Positions 1 through 9,555 of a stretch of DNA of 24,000 nt are shown here, in pieces (positions within the stretch are counted from its first letter, which is position 1; every line of letters starts with the position of its first letter). Under the pieces are notes generated by a model. It was given only the letters and a program-made list of their open reading frames with translations, did no database searches and was not told where the DNA came from. The translations under genes and the position numbers were made by a program. The stretch is from assembly GCF_037975245.1 (NCBI RefSeq), contig NC_092581.1:21298303-21322302 (forward strand), read 5' to 3'. The DNA is from Apostichopus japonicus. Taxonomy: Eukaryota > Echinodermata > Holothuroidea > Aspidochirotida > Stichopodidae.

Positions 1-314
1 CCATTTTAGTGTGACCTAGCCTAGGCCTAGAACCCTTAAAACAAAGTCCTTCAAATTTCAATGAATTAAGGTTGAATTTACTAGGGCATCATACAAGTTA
101 AAGTGTAAGCCTGGCTTAGTTTATGTTGGGCCTAGTATCAATAAATTTAAACTGCAGTACTACCACTACCAGTACTAGCCTTACTTAACTGTGGTGTAAC
201 GTTAGACAATTAGCCTAGGGTACTAACCATCGAGCAGAATATGAGAACTTAAATTAAATTCTGTTCTAGGCCTATGGTACTACAAATCAATGAATTCTAA
301 ATCCTATAACTTAC
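1..314. other. non-coding, no gene seen
   Basis: AT-rich DNA with many TAGGCCTA-like words and no open frame of note. If the exon at 315-360 on the - strand is real, this stretch is the start of its first intron. Confidence 0.4.
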
Positions 315-360
315 CCCGCCGACCAGGCTTTCCGACATCGGTAGTGACGTGGAGGGCCAT
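315..360 (-). CDS. putative first coding exon of a divergent gene
   Basis: On the - strand an ATG (complement of 358-360) opens 15 codons reading MALHVTTDVGKPGRR plus one base. They end exactly at GTAAGT (complement of 309-314), a consensus splice donor. The exon is 46 bases long and leaves a phase-1 junction. I do not recognise the protein, and the rest lies beyond the left edge. The head-to-head position relative to CFAP298, with an RFX-type site between them, is what a shared promoter would look like. A chance ATG next to a chance donor remains possible. Confidence 0.4.
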
Positions 361-525
361 TTCGGTATCAGCAAATGTATCTGACTAACAGAATTAACGA
401 TTTTGTAAATAGCAAAAAAAATCCATACTTCGTTGCTTACACCGCAGCCTACTGTATTTTCCTTTGATCTTGACTTGTGCTAGGCTACATTTCAGTGTAA
501 ACAGTACAACTATATTGTGTACACG

Positions 526-539
526 GTTTCCATGGTAAT
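526..539. promoter_or_regulatory. RFX X-box candidate
   Basis: GTTTCCATGGTAAT fits the palindromic X-box consensus (RYYNYYATRRNRAC) at 13 of 14 positions; only the last base differs. RFX factors bind such sites in promoters of ciliary genes, and the downstream gene, CFAP298, is a ciliary assembly factor. The site is 166 bp upstream of the ATG of the divergent exon and about 1.7 kb before the CFAP298 ATG. The second distance fits only if CFAP298 has a spliced 5' UTR. Confidence 0.5.
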
Positions 540-2199
540 AGCGGGCTCATGCTGTTACTATTAGGTTAGAAATATGACATTCCACCGATTTACCTATTTT
601 TTTGGGGGGGGGGCTGATGGAATTAAGACATTATAAAATGGCAATAAAATATTTTTGAGCAGTGTTTTTATAGAAAAAGTGTAAATAAATAGGTCCTCGT
701 GACTTCCATTGCTAACTGCAAACGACTGAATATGTACTTCGTTCCAAAAACAGTATATGTAAGAAGCAACGTACAGTGGCTCCAAAGTCAGCGCACAGAT
801 TATCATATATTTTGACTCGCGTGGACACGACGAACAGGTACATTTAGGCCAAATGATTTGATCTAGTTTGCTAGCAAAAGCTTCTCAAATTGCTGTTCTA
901 AGTACATGAATATTTAACTTGAACATGTTATATGATAAAAATCTGTTTAGGCCTAGCAAACTAATTTACTCAAAGACTACCATACTGCTAGGCTATGTCC
1001 TGTAACGGAGGGGCTCAGTTTCGCGAGAGAATATAGCATGGTGGGCTCATAATTGACGCACTTAAGGATTTGATCAACGATGTCTATCAAGGAAAAATCC
1101 AAATCACTCAACTGTATGTGTTTTTCATGTGTAGTTCCTCAGAAATGTTATGATCTCAAAATATTTAAGGTTCTGTGCTTATGCACCGTACAATTGAGCA
1201 GAATTTGACCACAAAATGTCTGCCGTGTCAAGTTCTTTCATACCCCTAAATTGACACATCCGTCGATAAGCTAACTGTAGTGTAGGCCTTAGTATACATC
1301 CATTGACTTTAGATGCTGTTTGCTATGCTCTGAGCCTCTAAGCTCAGACAGGTCAGGTCCCAGAGAGAAGTGTTATCATATTGAGCTAATGTTGGTTATT
1401 TTTAGGGTGTAAGATTTCCAAATGCCCAAAAAACGTGCAAAACTGGGGGGAGGGTGTTAAAAGCTTAAAAAATAACACAATTTGGTCAGCAAATAGCTGA
1501 AATGGATTAAACTCATGAAATATGTAATTCTACTTGATTGTAAAAAGTTTAGGTGGCCTGCTGTATCGTTGCTAGTAATAATTGAAGATGCGTCAATTAC
1601 GGGGGTGCGTCAATTATGAAGCCTACAATATACTGTATGTAGTACAACTGCTTGTTTGATGGTTTCTGTAAAGTCACACTTGAGCAACATGTTCTATTTA
1701 CGGTCACTCATATGGAAACTTCACAAAACATTATATTGCAGGTCAGAGGATCCAAGAAACTACTTTGAGCATTATTGTCAATATCTAGTATATTGAAATT
1801 TGGAGCAAATAATGATTAGGCCTACCTAAGTTTAACTTTTAAAAATACATAGAAATGGGTGATAAATAATTGGTATAGTAAGGAAATGATTTTCTTCTAC
1901 AAAGGAATGGTACCATGTTGTTGGGAATAAGTTTGTTTGGTGATTCACATACATGGTAAGCTTATATATTCCTGTGTTCACTTGCTTGGTTTCTGTGTTA
2001 TGTTTTTACTGTTGTTAGCCAAAGCAGGGTGAATTTAGTAGCCTGATAAAATATCCAAAACTGGTAGAGAGGATATTCAATGAGAAGTTGCTGTAAATGC
2101 GGAAGGCTGATCCAAGTTGAATGTAAAACTAATCTAGTTATTGCAACTTGTTATCTTGCTGTTTCCATATAGAGGTAACTCTTCTTTGTCACTTTACAG
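540..2199. other. non-coding: probable promoter, 5' UTR and first intron of CFAP298
   Basis: No coding frame is credible here. It holds a G run (603-613) and an inverted repeat (about 1043-1062 against 1604-1623) that may bound a small MITE. At the right end a pyrimidine-rich tract ends in TTTACAG (to 2199), 12 bp before the CFAP298 start codon. This looks like a splice acceptor, so a 5' UTR exon probably lies somewhere upstream. I could not place that exon or the transcription start. Confidence 0.4.
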
Positions 2200-2211
2200 A
2201 TCTCACATAAC

Positions 2212-2350
2212 ATGGTTAAGTTGGTTGTAAAACGAGGAGATGAAAGTCACTTTCTATACGAGACAACCGTCAGTACAGTCACATCTAGCGTCATTAAAGA
2301 CCTGGTTGCAATACATAATGGTAGATTAAAAATAGAGAGACTGTGTGCAG
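2212..2350 (+). CDS. CFAP298: CFAP298 coding exon 1
   Basis: Starts at ATG 2212 and encodes 46 residues beginning MVKLVVKRGDES and ending in LKIERLCA, plus one base (phase 1), before donor GTATGG. An acceptor-like tract ending at 2199 suggests that this exon begins at 2200 with 12 untranslated bases. Confidence 0.94.
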
Positions 2351-5300
2351 GTATGGAAACTCCCTTATTTTGTCTGGATTAATTAAATAGTTATCTATCA
2401 ATATATGTAATTAACTACGTCCATGATTTATTATATTTGTAGGTTTTCAATTGAAGGTAAATAGTGTGTCATTAAATGTGCTTTTATATACACATCAGCA
2501 GTAGACTTAGCTACTCTACACTAGTCGATCTTTGCAATAAACTTAGGTGTTCTATTGCTAGATTGGTATAGTGCCTGAGTGGACTGCCTCGGTTACCCTC
2601 ACTCATTTGTTGGCTGACCTTATGACACCTTCTTTTTTTAAATTTCTTTTTTCTATGGAGGGTGGGAATGGGGGACTAATAGGGTAATCAAACCAACCTC
2701 AGGATTACAATACACCTCAGGGTTACCCTGTTTCAAATCCCATTCTAGCCAAACATTTCTTTGATGTTTTCCAAATTTGTTTATTATTTCATAGACGGTT
2801 CTCCATTGTTCATTTACTAGTTACTTCTTTTTTGATAATGTCTTCATTGTCTTGTAACTTGACAAGCTATCTCTTATTCAAACGTGAAATGAGAGTTCTT
2901 TGAAGCACCTAAATATAACACAGTTTAATAAATCATTTATCAAAATACAGAAAATGTTGTGTCCTTCAAATTGAATGTACAGTATAGTGATTGACTGTTT
3001 CAGAATATGCATACCTTTGAATTCCACACCTTTGTTTATCATTCCCGATGTAATGTCTATGGGACTAAAGTAGCATGTAATGTTTTCAGGTATCTTTTCT
3101 TTCATATAACTGTCCAGTATTGTACCTAGCCCACAAATTCAATCAAACATGCAGTGGTTAAGCTAGCAAATACAAACTTTATTTTCTTGTAAATCAAGGT
3201 ATCCGGATGGAATTACAACAGAATTTTTTGGCCAATGACTATTTTTACTTGTTTCTTCACTCTACCAGAGATCAGTGAGTTGTCAGATCATGGAGTCAGC
3301 CTTCCTCCAAATATGCAGGGCCTGACAGATGAACAGATTGTGGATCTGAAATTGAAGGATGAATGTGGAGAGGCATGCAAACCCAGTGGAGGTTCAGTGG
3401 ACTGCAAGGATGAAGTAGGCAGACGGAATGGATGTGGTGAGAAATCTGGATACAGACCAGAATTTTAGGTCAAATCTATTCTTCACAAAGAGATCTACTG
3501 TAGCTTTTTCAAAGTCATACAACTTAACTGTTCTTGTGAGTTATGTCAAACATTTCCTGGAATATAATGATGGTTCTTTGTATTAGTTGCTAACATTTGT
3601 TGTGATTTCTTCTGCCGAGTCAACTGTTATGCTTAAATGCACACTGCTTGACACCCAGCTTTCCTGGAGAATGGGCTTCTTTTTCATTCTTATTCTTTCT
3701 GTTCTGTTTGGTTCAGGTTTTATGTTTGTGTGTGCGTTTCTTGAGTAATTTAGTTTTTCTGCAGTAATGTACAGTATGTTCCTTTGATCTGCTACTAAAC
3801 CATACAAATTCCAAAGTGTCAGATACCTGCCAAATCTATTTCTGTTTAAAGAGCCAATTAATTACACTTTCATCTTGATACATGTCCTGATATAGTTGCC
3901 AGGCTGCAGAACCCATTTATTCAGAGTTTAAAATTCTCATCCAAAATCTTAAGCATTTAATAGTTAGAAATATCACATACATTACCTATAGCATGAGAAA
4001 TAAACTGAATAAACATCCCAAAGAGGAACTGATTTGAAATTGGCAGACCATTTTAAAGAGGTTTTATCAAGCACTCTAAGGGTTTTGTTGTCAAATTAAA
4101 TTGTGAATGTCTGTGTTGCTAATTCTCTACTTCTGGTTCTGACTAGTTGTGAATGCATACATTTGGCAGATTAAAATTATAAGGAAATTTGCTAATGAGA
4201 ATTTTCTATTTTTATCTTCAGCTCCAAATGATAAAATGAAAGAAGTCCTTAGGAAGACCATGAGTGAGGCTAAGAAGATCGTTTCAAAGGTAGTGTAGGT
4301 AGTTGCAGGACACTGATGATTAAAAGCATTGGACTTTAAATGTAGTAGTTGGTGTGAACTTGTCTAAGATATCCTTTTATATTGGCCTGTTGCTACAGGG
4401 AAGATTCAGGTTCAAAATATATGGACGGCCAAATAAAGATAGAAAAGATGATACTGTGTACGAAACACAACTTTGGTTTTGATCTTTTCAATTTTTTTTG
4501 CAGGAATGTCCACTTTAAAAAATTGTTTCTTAATGTTGTAAACAATACGATTGAAACCTGATTTTGTTTGTAATGCAACTGGTAGTTACTGTTGTATTGA
4601 ACCTTTACCTTCTTCCACCAGGACCAAATCAAGGCCAATGTGTGCATAACTCAGGACATGCTAAAGGAGGCAGTGGATCAACTAAGGGGGGCTGTCACCA
4701 TTGTTTACCCCATGGGGTTACCCCCTTATGACCCCATATGTATGGAATTTGAAGATAAGGAAGAACTTGCTGGAACACAGGTAACAGTACAGAATGGTAA
4801 TGCTTGACCAACAATAGGAGTAGCATATATTTTTCAAGATTGGCTACGGGTTAAGTATTTCTTTTTAATAATCCTGCAAAATTTCCCAATAGGTTAATCC
4901 ACATCCAGGTAGCATGTTGGTTTGTACAGAAACATATTTTGTGATTTGTGTTAAGTTAACGAAGATATCTACAACCTTGGAGAGGAGTCGCCTTTCCTTT
5001 GTGTTATGTTCAGATTACATTCGCTAAACATCATTTTTAAAAAATGTTTTATTTTAAGCAAAGATTTAACATACAACTATAATTTAAGGCAAAAACAAAA
5101 GTGATTTTGTGTAAACTTTACCAAGATGACATCACAGGGCAGTACAACTTTGTTCCATTCAAATATGCACATTTTGAGTTAAGATGGAGGAGTTGAGATC
5201 TAATTTATCCAGGTTTCCCATCTAAAGATTTGTGATCTTCTTCTTACAGTTTGCATTGTTTGATACTTGTTTATTAATTTTTACATCATAATAAAACATT

Positions 5301-8250
5301 ACATAACATGCCACACCATCATACAAATCCAGTCTGTACATTGTAATGCTAGGATTTGTTACAATGAAGGTGAACATTCCAAAGCTTAGCACAACCAATC
5401 AGGTTTCACATTGTTCCACATGCAAGTCTCCAAGTCAGTTTGGCATAACCAATCAGGTTTCACATTGTTCCGCATGCAAGTCTCCAAGTCAGTTTGGCAT
5501 AACCAATCAGGTTTCACATTGTTCAACAGTCAGTCTTTGATCAGAGAGTCCCAACATGGCTTTTGTAAAAAAGGTCTTGTCTCACTAATATCCTTGAGTT
5601 TATGGAAGATGTAACAAGCTCACTAAATAGGCAGAAATCTGTAGATGTTGTGTTCCTGGATTTTTACAGTCAGGTTTCACATTGTTCCACAGGCAAGTCT
5701 CCAAGTCAGCTTAGCATAACCAATCATGTTTCACATTGTTCCACAGGCAAGTCTCCAAGTCAGCTTAGCATAACCAATCATGTTTCATATTGTTCCACAG
5801 GCAAGTCTCCAAGTCAGCTTAGCATAACCAATCAGGTTTCACATTATTCCACAGGCAAGTCTCCAAGTCTTGGAAGATTCCACAACGTCAATCTGGTTTT
5901 CCGGAAAGGAATTACAATCGGACAAAAAACTTGAACAGTATGTCGGCAAAAATGAGAAAACTAAGCTGATAGTCAAGTTGCATAAGGTAAATTTCAAAAA
6001 AACACCACAGCTAATGGAAATATCTCTGTTTTTGTGGTGGTTCCTTCTCAAGGAAACCAATGCTTTCAATTTTTTTTTTTTTATGGATGTGTGTGTACCT
6101 GTGATGGGCTTGAAACTGATTCTTGCTTGTAAACACAACTCTCAAGGAGGACAGCATAGATTGATCTCACACTTTAATCAGTGGATACCTCCTGCTGACT
6201 TCTGAAAGCTTCTGCCCCCTCTTGTAGGGTGGGGGGATGGGAGGGGTGGGTGGAGGGTGTTCTCGAGGGATAACAGGTCGAATGTTTAAATCTTTTAGAC
6301 GAGATAAGTCAAGAAGGGAAACCTGCAATAATCTAATTCTTAATGAATGGGAGGTGAAAGGTCAGCAGAGGTAAATATGTGTAAAACTTAAGCACATCCC
6401 AAGAAGGGGGCTATGAATAGATTCTCAAAGTTTGTTCATTCACATTTCTTCATTCAAGGAACAAGACGGTTAAACTAACAGTGATATCATGCTATATTAA
6501 AGCTGATTGAGACATCCAAAATTCAGAGACAAAATCATTTATGTTACCTTTACTTTGAAACTGCACTGTTTACAAACATGAGACATAATATTTCTATCAT
6601 GGATTTACAAGTTACTATTATAAGCTATAAAGCAGAAGGTTGTTCTCTGCTTAAGATTAACTATTAAGTTTGGATTAAAATATAGAGTATTAGTACATGA
6701 ATCACACTCAGGACTTGTTACAGAACTTGCTATCTTGAGGTTTCTGTGTTTGAATCACTTTCTGGCCAAGAAAGTTAGCTCCTCATTCGGATGTTAATTT
6801 TGTCATCATATGTTTTTCTTATTTTGCTTCGAGTTGTTTATATTATATTCATTATATTATTAAATTTAAAGTTAACATGGCAATTTGGTGGATTATATCT
6901 CTGTCTTTAGAGAGGATCAGGCCCTCCGGGTCGAGAGCCAGTTTTCAGTGAGGAGCAACGTAAAGAGATGATGCTGGATGCTTATAGGAGACAGGAAGAA
7001 TGGAAGGTTTGTGTTAAGATTGGCTTGTACCTGGGTTAACCCGGTCGAGATGCTTATAGGAGACAGGAAGAATGGAAGGTTTGTGTTACGATGGGCTTGT
7101 ACCTGGGTTAACCCGGTCGAGATGCTTATAGGAGACAGGAAGAATGGAAGGTTTGTGTTACGATGGGCTTGTACCTGGATTAACCCGGTCGAGATGCTTA
7201 TAGGAGACAGGAAGAATGGAAGGTTTGTGTTAAGATTGGCTTGTACCTGGGTTAACCCGGTCGAGATGCTTATAGGAGACAGGAAGAATGGAAGGTTTGT
7301 GTTACGATGGGCTTGTACCTGGGTTAACCCGGTCGAGATGCTTATAGGAGACAGGAAGAATGGAAGGTTTGTGTTACGATGGGCTTGTACCTGGGTTAAC
7401 CCGGTCGAGATGCTTATAGGAGACAGGAAGAATGGAAGGATTGTGTTACGATGGGCTTGTACCTGGGTTAACCCGGTCGAGATGCTTATAGGAGACAGGA
7501 AGAATGGAAGGTTTGTGTTACGATGGGCTTGTACCTGGGTTAACCCGGTCGAGATGCTTATAGGAGACAGGAAGAATGGAAGGTTTGTGTTACGATGGGC
7601 TTGTACCTGGGTTAACCCGGTCGAGAGTACACAATGATTTGAAGGTGAAAATTAGAGTAACCAAAAGTTTTGTTTCAGTTGATCATGTAAGAGAAACATA
7701 AATATTAATCTTCCTTGTGAAGTTACGTATTATTTATGTAGTTTTTGAATGTGGTTTTGTGATATTGCAAATGAAATTGTTATACACATTAGGTAATGTG
7801 AAGTTGAACTTGAAGCAAACAGTTGTTATGTCAATTTTTCACACTGACAACAAAATCAATTGTTTTCTTCAGTGTTTGACTTTATGTCTTTGATCATTGA
7901 TTCAATGGGGTTCCAAATGTATTTAAAAAGGTTGTGATATTTACATATAGCAATAATAAGTGCATTCATGTCATGATGCAGCTTACTGGAAATGTCTGGG
8001 AGCACCCAGCAAAGGACTTTTTAAAAGTTTTGTTTTTCATTTTTCAGCCAGCTAAAATGTGGGGATAACTCTGATTGCTGGCCCTGTAGAAAAAATTATC
8101 TCTTCTGTTAGTTAATATTAAATATTTTTTTCTTCACAGAAATTGGAAGAGGACAATGAAAACTCTTACCTTGATTCTGCTTGGGCTGACAGCAGCACCC
8201 TGAAAAAACAATTCCAAGGCTTGAAGGATGTGTCATGGCACCCTCGTTGA
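2212..8250 (+). CDS. CFAP298: cilia- and flagella-associated protein 298 (C21orf59/kurly), complete, 7 coding exons
   Basis: Joined exons 2212-2350, 3269-3436, 4222-4289, 4622-4780, 5855-5986, 6911-7006 and 8140-8250 give 873 bases, 290 residues and a TGA stop, the same length as the human protein. All introns are GT-AG and all phases agree. Recognisable family blocks in order are the N-terminal KRGDES, LPPNMQGLTDEQI, GRRNG with KMKEVL, DQLRGAV with IVYPMGLPPYDP, YVGKNEKTK, RRQEEW and the C-terminal SAWAD with LKDVSWHPR. The family (CFAP298, formerly DUF2870) acts in the cytosol in preassembly of axonemal dynein arms; loss causes primary ciliary dyskinesia in humans and kurly defects in fish. 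The gene has no neighbour closer than the divergent exon at 315-360. Regulation is probably by an RFX X-box upstream. Its oddity is that tandem arrays duplicate the exon 5 acceptor and the exon 6 donor. Identification is by recall of conserved blocks and is strong. Confidence 0.96.
3269..3436 (+). CDS. CFAP298: CFAP298 coding exon 2
   Basis: Acceptor CTCTACCAG ends at 3268 and the donor GTGAGA starts at 3437. The exon encodes EISELSDHG, the conserved PPNMQGLTDEQI block and GRRNGC in phase 1-1. Without the splice at 3436 the frame runs into an intronic stop at 3466. Confidence 0.94.
4222..4289 (+). CDS. CFAP298: CFAP298 coding exon 3
   Basis: A 68-base exon between TTATCTTCAG and GTAGTG. With the split Ala codon it encodes 23 residues, APNDKMKEVLRKT to KKIVSK, and ends in phase 0. 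It is too short to show up as an open frame of its own and was placed by homology and splice sites. Confidence 0.93.
4622..4780 (+). CDS. CFAP298: CFAP298 coding exon 4
   Basis: Acceptor CTTCCACCAG ends at 4621 and the donor GTAACA starts at 4781. The 53 codons include the most conserved stretch of the family, DQLRGAV followed by VYPMGLPPYDP, and end in ELAGTQ, phase 0. Confidence 0.95.
5401..5869 (+). repeat. 54-bp minisatellite carrying the CFAP298 exon 5 acceptor
   Basis: The unit begins CAGGTTTCACATTG, runs through TTCCACAG and GCAAGTCTCCAAGTC and ends in a CATAACCAAT block. Two and a part copies lie left of a retrotransposon fragment and three full copies lie right of it, before the genuine exon 5. 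Acceptor AGs sit at 5691-5692, 5745-5746, 5799-5800 and the real one at 5853-5854, exactly 54 bp apart. In the two left copies the AG is changed to AT (5420-5421 and 5474-5475), so they are not acceptors. Using an intronic copy would add nine codons and then a TAA. Confidence 0.92.
5534..5665 (+). mobile_element. non-LTR retrotransposon reverse transcriptase fragment
   Basis: The 132-bp piece encodes ESQHGFCKK and, after a frame change near 5572, SCLTNILEFMEDV and NRQKSVDVVFLDF. These are the conserved run-up to and start of RT motif A in CR1/Jockey-type LINEs, where FLDF is normally followed by SKAFD. The fragment breaks off right there. The 8-bp word ACAGTCAG flanks it on both sides (5526-5533 and 5666-5673). 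It interrupts the 54-bp array. It is far too short to be active, and the clade is uncertain. Confidence 0.75.
5855..5986 (+). CDS. CFAP298: CFAP298 coding exon 5
   Basis: Acceptor TTCCACAG ends at 5854 and the donor GTAAAT starts at 5987. The 44 codons run ASLQVLEDS to KLIVKLHK and align over their length with the human block beginning AGLNVIKEA and containing YVGKNEKTK. The first 15 bases of the exon, together with the acceptor, are copied several times upstream in intron 4 at 54-bp spacing. The copies diverge from the exon after base 15 and then reach an in-frame TAA. Confidence 0.94.
6911..7006 (+). CDS. CFAP298: CFAP298 coding exon 6
   Basis: Acceptor GTCTTTAG ends at 6910 and the donor GTTTGT starts at 7007. 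The 32 codons read RGSGPPGREPVFSEEQ to YRRQEEWK, matching the human segment that ends RRQEELKRL. The last 30 bases and the donor form the start of the first unit of a nine-unit, 72-bp array that continues into intron 6. Confidence 0.93.
6977..7626 (+). repeat. 72-bp minisatellite carrying the CFAP298 exon 6 donor, 9 units
   Basis: Nine near-identical 72-bp units start in exon 6 at 6977. Each has 30 exon-derived bases ending AGAATGGAAG followed by 42 intron bases starting GTTTGT. Donor positions are 7007 (genuine), 7079, 7151, 7223, 7295, 7367, 7439, 7511 and 7583. The seventh has GA instead of GT and is dead. Each unit holds the palindrome GGGTTAACCC, whose TAA is in the CFAP298 frame. As 72 is divisible by three, another frame stays open for 219 codons, which is a by-product and not a gene. 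Confidence 0.95.
8140..8250 (+). CDS. CFAP298: CFAP298 coding exon 7 (last)
   Basis: Acceptor TTCTTCACAG ends at 8139. The exon reads KLEEDNENSYLDSAWAD to KDVSWHPR and stops at TGA 8248-8250, the position and ending expected for the family (human ends KDIKWRPR). Confidence 0.95.
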   Translation, partial: KLEEDNENSYLDSAWADSSTLKKQFQGLKDVSWHPR

Positions 8251-8520
8251 CAACATCAACATCAAATTGTGGATAAACACAAAGAGAGAGACCAGTGCTT
8301 ATGATGTTTTCACAATAGTTATGAACCGCTCAGGCCTTGGAAAGAACAGTTTGTTCACAGAAATAACAATTGCAACGAATCTGCTGTCATGACTGACTGA
8401 TTGATTGATTGGCTTGCAATATTACATGCTTGAGAAAGTAAGCACTGTGAGACTGGCTGCCTGTAACTCAATAACTGACCTCCCAACCTATTCTTAAAGT
8501 TGTAAAGACTGTAGGTTGTT

Positions 8521-8526
8521 ATTAAA
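8521..8526 (+). terminator. CFAP298: candidate polyadenylation signal of CFAP298
   Basis: ATTAAA lies 271 bp after the stop codon and is followed by a T-rich stretch at 8546-8556. It is the nearest hexamer I see; AATAAA does not occur until about 10151. The 3' end is therefore probably near 8545, but this is inference. Confidence 0.35.
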
Positions 8527-8550
8527 AGATTATTACTTGGCACTTACTTT

Positions 8551-9091
8551 TTTTTAACAAATTAATAGAAGGTTTTTGCTGAAGAAGGGGAGGGGAAGGG
8601 TAGACTTTGGAGGAGAATGGTAATTGTACTTGAAAGGAGTTCCTAGTAGTAAATGTCACAAATCAATATTTGCTTTATAAATTTCATTTTGTTTTCTCAT
8701 GAGATGTGTGTGTGTTTTTATTTATGTTTGCTGGTGGTGAAGGGGTGGGAAGGGAAGAGGGAAGTAACAAGGGACTTGCTTTCCCTCCCTGTTTAAACAC
8801 CTTAGTTTATGCTTCAGATAGATGATAAACAAATGAGATACTTTTGTACTGTTCATGTTGTACATAGCACAAACCAATAATTGTTTTGACATATCAGTTT
8901 ATTTTCAGTTTATTTATTTAATTTTTTTGGAGGGGCAGGATTTGCCTTCTCTGAACCCCTGTGTAGTCCCTTGGGCTTGCCTCAATTTAACATTGTTCAT
9001 TGTAGTGTGATGTTAATGTTTTGTTTTTTGTGCAAGTTCAATATAAAAGGAAAGCAACGATTGGAGAGGAGTAACTCAGGGATTGGAGAGA
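8551..9091. other. non-coding, no gene seen
   Basis: Downstream flank of CFAP298 with TG-rich and G/A-rich stretches and no credible frame. If the ATTAAA signal is not used, part of this is 3' UTR. Confidence 0.4.
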
Positions 9092-9555
9092 CTCATAGTC
9101 TGTAAGCACATGAAAATAGACTCCTAGTCTGTAATCACATGAATACAGACTCCTAGTCTGTAATCACATGAATACAGACTCCTAGTCTGTAATCACATGA
9201 ATACAGACTCCTAGTCTGTAATCACATGAATACAGATTCCTAGTCTGTAATCACATTAATACAGACTCCTAGTCTGTAATCACATGAATACAGACTCATA
9301 GTCTGTAATCACATGAATACAGACTCATAGTATGCAATCACATGAATACAGACTCATAGTCTGTAATCACAACAATATAGACTCATAGTATGCAATCACA
9401 TGAATACAGACTCATAGTCTGTAATCACATGAATACAGACTCATAGTCTGTAATCACATGAATACAGACTCATAGTCTGTAATCACATGAATACAGACTC
9501 ATAGTCTGCAATCACATGAATACAGACTCCTAGTCTGTAAGCACATGAATATAGT
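9092..9555. repeat. 29-bp hairpin minisatellite, 16 copies
   Basis: Sixteen copies start at 9092, 9121, 9150 and so on to 9527 with no length change. The consensus is CTCCTAGTCTGTAATCACAT followed by GAATACAGA. Across each junction the sequence ACAGACT-CCT-AGTCTGT forms a 7-bp stem with a 3-base loop. The main variant is in the loop: CCT in copies 2-7 and 16, CAT in copies 1 and 8-15. Copies 9 and 11 carry the stem-breaking AGTATGC. Confidence 0.95.

Noticed and set aside
5602-5934. 110-codon repeat protein
   Set aside because: Composite of a LINE scrap and the 54-bp acceptor array read in a frame different from CFAP298 exon 5.
6978-7637. 219-codon frame made of a 24-residue repeat (MLIGDRKNGRFVL...)
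   Set aside because: It is open only because the 72-bp splice-donor unit is divisible by three; it runs in a different frame from exon 6 and is mostly intronic.
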